Below, in pieces: positions 61,178-64,000 of a stretch of 64,000 nt of DNA. A model generated the notes under the pieces. That model was given only the letters and a program-made list of their open reading frames with translations. It was not told where the DNA came from and searched no databases. The DNA is from Kiritimatiellia bacterium (GTDB taxonomy: Bacteria > Verrucomicrobiota > Kiritimatiellia > CAIVKH01). The first letter of the stretch is position 1. The number at the start of each line of letters is the position of its first letter. Position numbers and translations under genes: made by a program. The stretch lies in assembly GCA_023953695.1 (NCBI GenBank), contig JAMLJG010000002.1, positions 1 to 64,000 on the forward strand, read 5' to 3'.

Positions 61178-64000
61178 GACACTCCCCTCCCCACCGCCCT
61201 GCGAACAAGCGCATTCAATCGCTCCGCCAACACAAGCACGTGTGGGTCTTGCATCATATTCAAATGCGAACCGGGCACCTTATGCAAGAAGACCCGATCG
61301 GCAAGATTCAACCACCCGCACGACGGATCGCCATACAACTCGAAACGGCTCTCCTCCGGATAGAAGAAGACAATCGGACCTGCGTAATCCGAGCTGTGAT
61401 AGGACTGCAGCACGCGCGTCTCCAACACCCAGCGATTCAGGTCTCGTTTCTCCAATTTGTCGGGACTCTTGCGCGCCAAGGCGTCAATCAAACGAGCCTC
61501 ATTCCTCATCGCCAACTTCGCGGCGATGTGCCGCTTCCAATCGCGCGGCTTCGCTCGCAGCGCGCCGTGCAGTCGCATCCGCAAGTATTCCGAGGATTCT
61601 GTTTTCGGGCTAAACGGGCGAGCGTCAATCAGGCCCAACAGCCCGATGGATTCCCCTGCAGCGGTAAGCTGACGCGCCATCTCCATCGCCAGCAATCCGC
61701 CGAAACAATATCCGGCGAGATAGTACGGCCCGTGCGGCTGCACCGCGCGCAAATCGCGAACAAACCAAGCGGCCAGGTCCTCCATCGAACGCAATCCGCG
61801 ATCATTCTCATACATCGTCAGGCACTGCAGACCCACGACGGGAATCCTGTCATCGAGGTGCGTCAGCAGATTCGCGTAGATCAGTAAATCGCCAAAATCG
61901 GATGGCAACAGACACAACAGCGGATGGCCCGCCTGCCCGTCGCGCAGCCGAACCAACGCATCTCCCTGGCTCGCGATTACCGGCGCAGCCACCTCGACGT
62001 TGCGCGGTTTCAGCGCAGCCGCCAAGCGCTCCACTGTAGAGTTGCGGAACAATTCAGCCACCTCGAGGTCAAAGCCCGCATCGCTCAACCGGTTGATCAG
62101 CTTCAGCGCGGCGAGCGAATGGCCACCGAGCGCAAAGAAATCATCCGTTCGTCCCACACGGGATACACCGAGAATCTGCTTCCAGATATCCGCGATCAGC
62201 GCCTCGCGAGCGGACGTCGAGTTTCCCGACAACGCGGGTGAAACCCTCGGCGTCTCAGGCTGCTCCAGCGGCAATGCGGCCAGAGCGCGCCGATCCACCT
62301 TGCCGCTCGCGTTGAGCGGGAGATTCTGCTGCACCACGAATTGCGACGGAATCATGAACTCGGGCATGTGCAGGCGCAAATGGGCGCGCACCGCTTCACT
62401 ATCGGGACGCTGCCCTTGCGCCGCGGGCGCAAGATAGGCAACAAGTTGCTTCTCTTCATTGGGCGCTGTCCGCACTATGACGGCGCTGTTTTGCAAACCC
62501 GGATATCCAGCGAGAACGGCTTCGATCTCGCCCGGCTCAATCCGAAATCCGCGAATCTTGACCTGGTCGTCGCGGCGTCCCAGAAACTCCAAGCGGCCAT
62601 CGGCACGCCATCGGGCGAGGTCTCCCGTTCGATATAGCCGATCGCCGGGCGTTCCACTCAAGGGATTCGGAATAAACGCCTCTTGGGTCAACTCGGGGCG
62701 ATTCAAATATCCGCGCGCCAAGCCATCGCCTCCGATGAACAGCTCTCCGGCTACACCGATGGGCTGCGGTTGCAATCGTGTATCGAGGACGTACACCTGC
62801 GTGTTTGCAATCGGATGGCCGAGCGGCGGCGGATCCGAAATCGTCGAAGCGCTCGTCATTGCTTCCGTCGTCGCAAAAGTCGTGCTCTCCGTCGGCCCAT
62901 ATCCATTGATCACCGTCAGATCCGGCCGCTGCGCCAGCAGCCGCGCGATCCGGCGGCCGGACGGCGCCTCACCACCGGTCAGCAACTGCTTCACGGGCGC
63001 GAGGCACATTGGGTTCTCGTCCACCACCACATGGAAAAGTCCAGCGGTGAGCCACAACACAGAAATATTCTCGCTGGCAAGCGTGCGAGCCAACAGCTCA
63101 ATGGAAAACGGGCCCGGCGCCAAAATGGCGAGTCGCGCTCCATTGAGCAACGGCGCCCATAATTCGAACGTCGAAGCGTCAAACGCGAGGGGCGAAAGAT
63201 GCAGGAATCGCTCCTCCGCTCCCAGCGAGGCATACGTCACACCTCGCACCAATCGAACAACGCTCTTGTGCTCAATCAACACACCCTTCGGACGACCCGT
63301 GGACCCGGAGGTGAACAAAATATAGGCAAGTTGATTGGGCGAATGAGCAACGCTGATTTCGGCAGCGGTCAACGCACTGTCCGGCAGCGCTTGCCAACTC
63401 GCCGCAGGATCATCCAACACAACGACCTGCACGCCCGCGCCCGCGAAAAGGTGGGCGTGCGGTTGCGCGACCACGACAACACGGGTCTCGGCATCGCCTA
63501 TTTGCAGCATCAACCGCTCCGTCGGGTGCGTCGGGTCGAGCGGCATATAGGCGCCGCCCGCCTTCAGAATGGCTAGCAGCGCCACCACCATCTCGATGGA
63601 TCGGTCGGCGCACAGTCCAACCGCCTGATTCGGACCCACGCCATGCCGCAAGAGCGCTCGCGCAAGGCGGTTCGCTCTCGCGTTCAACTCGCCATACGTC
63701 AACGTTTCGCCAGCAAAGGAAAGCGCGATGCGGTCGGGCGCGACTTCAACCTGCTCCTCAAACAACTCGTGAATGCACGTTGAGGGATACGAAGTCCGCG
63801 TGTTATTCCAATCGAACAACACGGTGCGTCGTTCGTCGTCGGTCAGCAGTGGAATGGCGCCAAGCGGCGTGTGCGGCTCATCCGTCGCAGTGCGCACGAT
63901 TTGCCGGAAGTGGCCCATCCAGCGAGCGATGGTGGCGGAGTCGAACAAATCGGTGTTGTAGTTGCACTCGATCCGCAGGCGATCGGGGTGCGCAACCACG
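61174..64000 (-). CDS. Nonribosomal peptide synthetase, terminal module (N-terminus cut by window edge)
   Basis: The 941 visible residues hold the end of a condensation domain (to about 55), an adenylation domain (about 75-560: YILFTSGSTGRPKG, FDASTFELW, NGYGPTESTTF, YRTGDLARW), a carrier domain (FFALGGHSLAALKL, Ser for phosphopantetheine) and a thioesterase (about 690-941). Aligned to GrsA by eye, the specificity residues read D-A-F-W-L-G-G-T-F plus Lys, close to the classic valine code. The thioesterase nucleophile motif is GYCFGG, so the active residue is Cys (codon 61705-61707) and not Ser. This is the product-releasing end of an assembly line that continues beyond the window. Confidence 0.95.
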   Translation of the reverse strand, partial: VVAHPDRLRIECNYNTDLFDSATIARWMGHFRQIVRTATDEPHTPLGAIPLLTDDERRTVLFDWNNTRTSYPSTCIHELFEEQVEVAPDRIALSFAGETLTYGELNARANRLARALLRHGVGPNQAVGLCADRSIEMVVALLAILKAGGAYMPLDPTHPTERLMLQIGDAETRVVVVAQPHAHLFAGAGVQVVVLDDPAASWQALPDSALTAAEISVAHSPNQLAYILFTSGSTGRPKGVLIEHKSVVRLVRGVTYASLGAEERFLHLSPLAFDASTFELWAPLLNGARLAILAPGPFSIELLARTLASENISVLWLTAGLFHVVVDENPMCLAPVKQLLTGGEAPSGRRIARLLAQRPDLTVINGYGPTESTTFATTEAMTSASTISDPPPLGHPIANTQVYVLDTRLQPQPIGVAGELFIGGDGLARGYLNRPELTQEAFIPNPLSGTPGDRLYRTGDLARWRADGRLEFLGRRDDQVKIRGFRIEPGEIEAVLAGYPGLQNSAVIVRTAPNEEKQLVAYLAPAAQGQRPDSEAVRAHLRLHMPEFMIPSQFVVQQNLPLNASGKVDRRALAALPLEQPETPRVSPALSGNSTSAREALIADIWKQILGVSRVGRTDDFFALGGHSLAALKLINRLSDAGFDLEVAELFRNSTVERLAAALKPRNVEVAAPVIASQGDALVRLRDGQAGHPLLCLLPSDFGDLLIYANLLTHLDDRIPVVGLQCLTMYENDRGLRSMEDLAAWFVRDLRAVQPHGPYYLAGYCFGGLLAMEMARQLTAAGESIGLLGLIDARPFSPKTESSEYLRMRLHGALRAKPRDWKRHIAAKLAMRNEARLIDALARKSPDKLEKRDLNRWVLETRVLQSYHSSDYAGPIVFFYPEESRFELYGDPSCGWLNLADRVFLHKVPGSHLNMMQDPHVLVLAERLNALVRRAVGRGVS

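Overview
This is a gene-dense, GC-rich bacterial window (roughly 60% GC by eye) with about 55 protein genes. I see no rRNA, tRNA, insertion sequence, phage gene or CRISPR array. The best guess for the source is the PVC group, most likely Kiritimatiellota or a relative in Verrucomicrobiota/Lentisphaerota. The reasons are a very long GreA-type factor of the chlamydial kind (about 720 residues), a secreted DUF4838 protein that ends in a calcium-binding TSP3-like stretch plus a C-terminal domain style I associate with that group, and paired TTCCAA-N3-TTGGAA palindromes. This placement is inference from memory; no database was searched.

Layout. 1-4827: a Tat-exported metallophosphoesterase, a protein built of two tandem VanZ-like modules, and amylomaltase. 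4967-11661: a polytopic DUF2723/TPR protein with a GtrA flippase-like partner, the long GreA-like factor, an RluA-type pseudouridine synthase and translation factor IF-1. 11758-21800: a long minus-strand run holding a YejABE-type peptide/microcin C importer with two separate ATPase genes, then a CBS-domain protein, an NAD-dependent epimerase, an acetyltransferase and a glycosyltransferase. 21924-24816: small secreted and membrane proteins, an M48 protease and a family 2 glycosyltransferase. 24999-28891: a second peptide-type importer without its own ATPases. 29025-32680: the glycolytic operon gap-pgk-tpiA-secG. 32868-38443: LptG, a small PilZ-like protein, the AmmeMemoRadiSam trio and a DUF4139 protein. 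38480-41074: a nickel/cobalt ECF transporter (cbiM with a PDGLE tail, cbiQ, ATPase). 41252-46062: a phosphorelay operon made of a tail-anchored receiver, a PAS/GAF histidine kinase and a receiver-pseudokinase-receiver protein. 46225-51036: a lipoprotein, a DUF4405 membrane protein and a molybdenum cofactor operon (moaA, moeA, moaC, a mobA-moaD fusion, moaE). 51137-64000: an RNase D-like exonuclease, Sua5/TsaC, a phosphopantetheinyl transferase, a PilZ/WecA/FlaA1-like triple fusion, a glycosyltransferase, the DUF4838 protein, a WcaF-like acetyltransferase and the terminal module of a nonribosomal peptide synthetase cut by the window edge.

How the genes fit together. Genes are packed with ATGA, GTGA and TGATG start-stop overlaps, which marks translational coupling in several operons, and four convergent pairs overlap at their tails. 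The right-hand end looks like a surface-glycan plus peptide-natural-product region: the phosphopantetheinyl transferase could activate the carrier domain of the synthetase, and the PilZ fusion suggests that initiation of a lipid-linked glycan is tied to cyclic di-GMP. The most notable points are that fusion, the two palindrome pairs with identical 32-bp spacing, the receiver-pseudokinase-receiver protein, the MobA-MoaD fusion, and two peptide-transporter permeases that both carry large periplasmic insertions.
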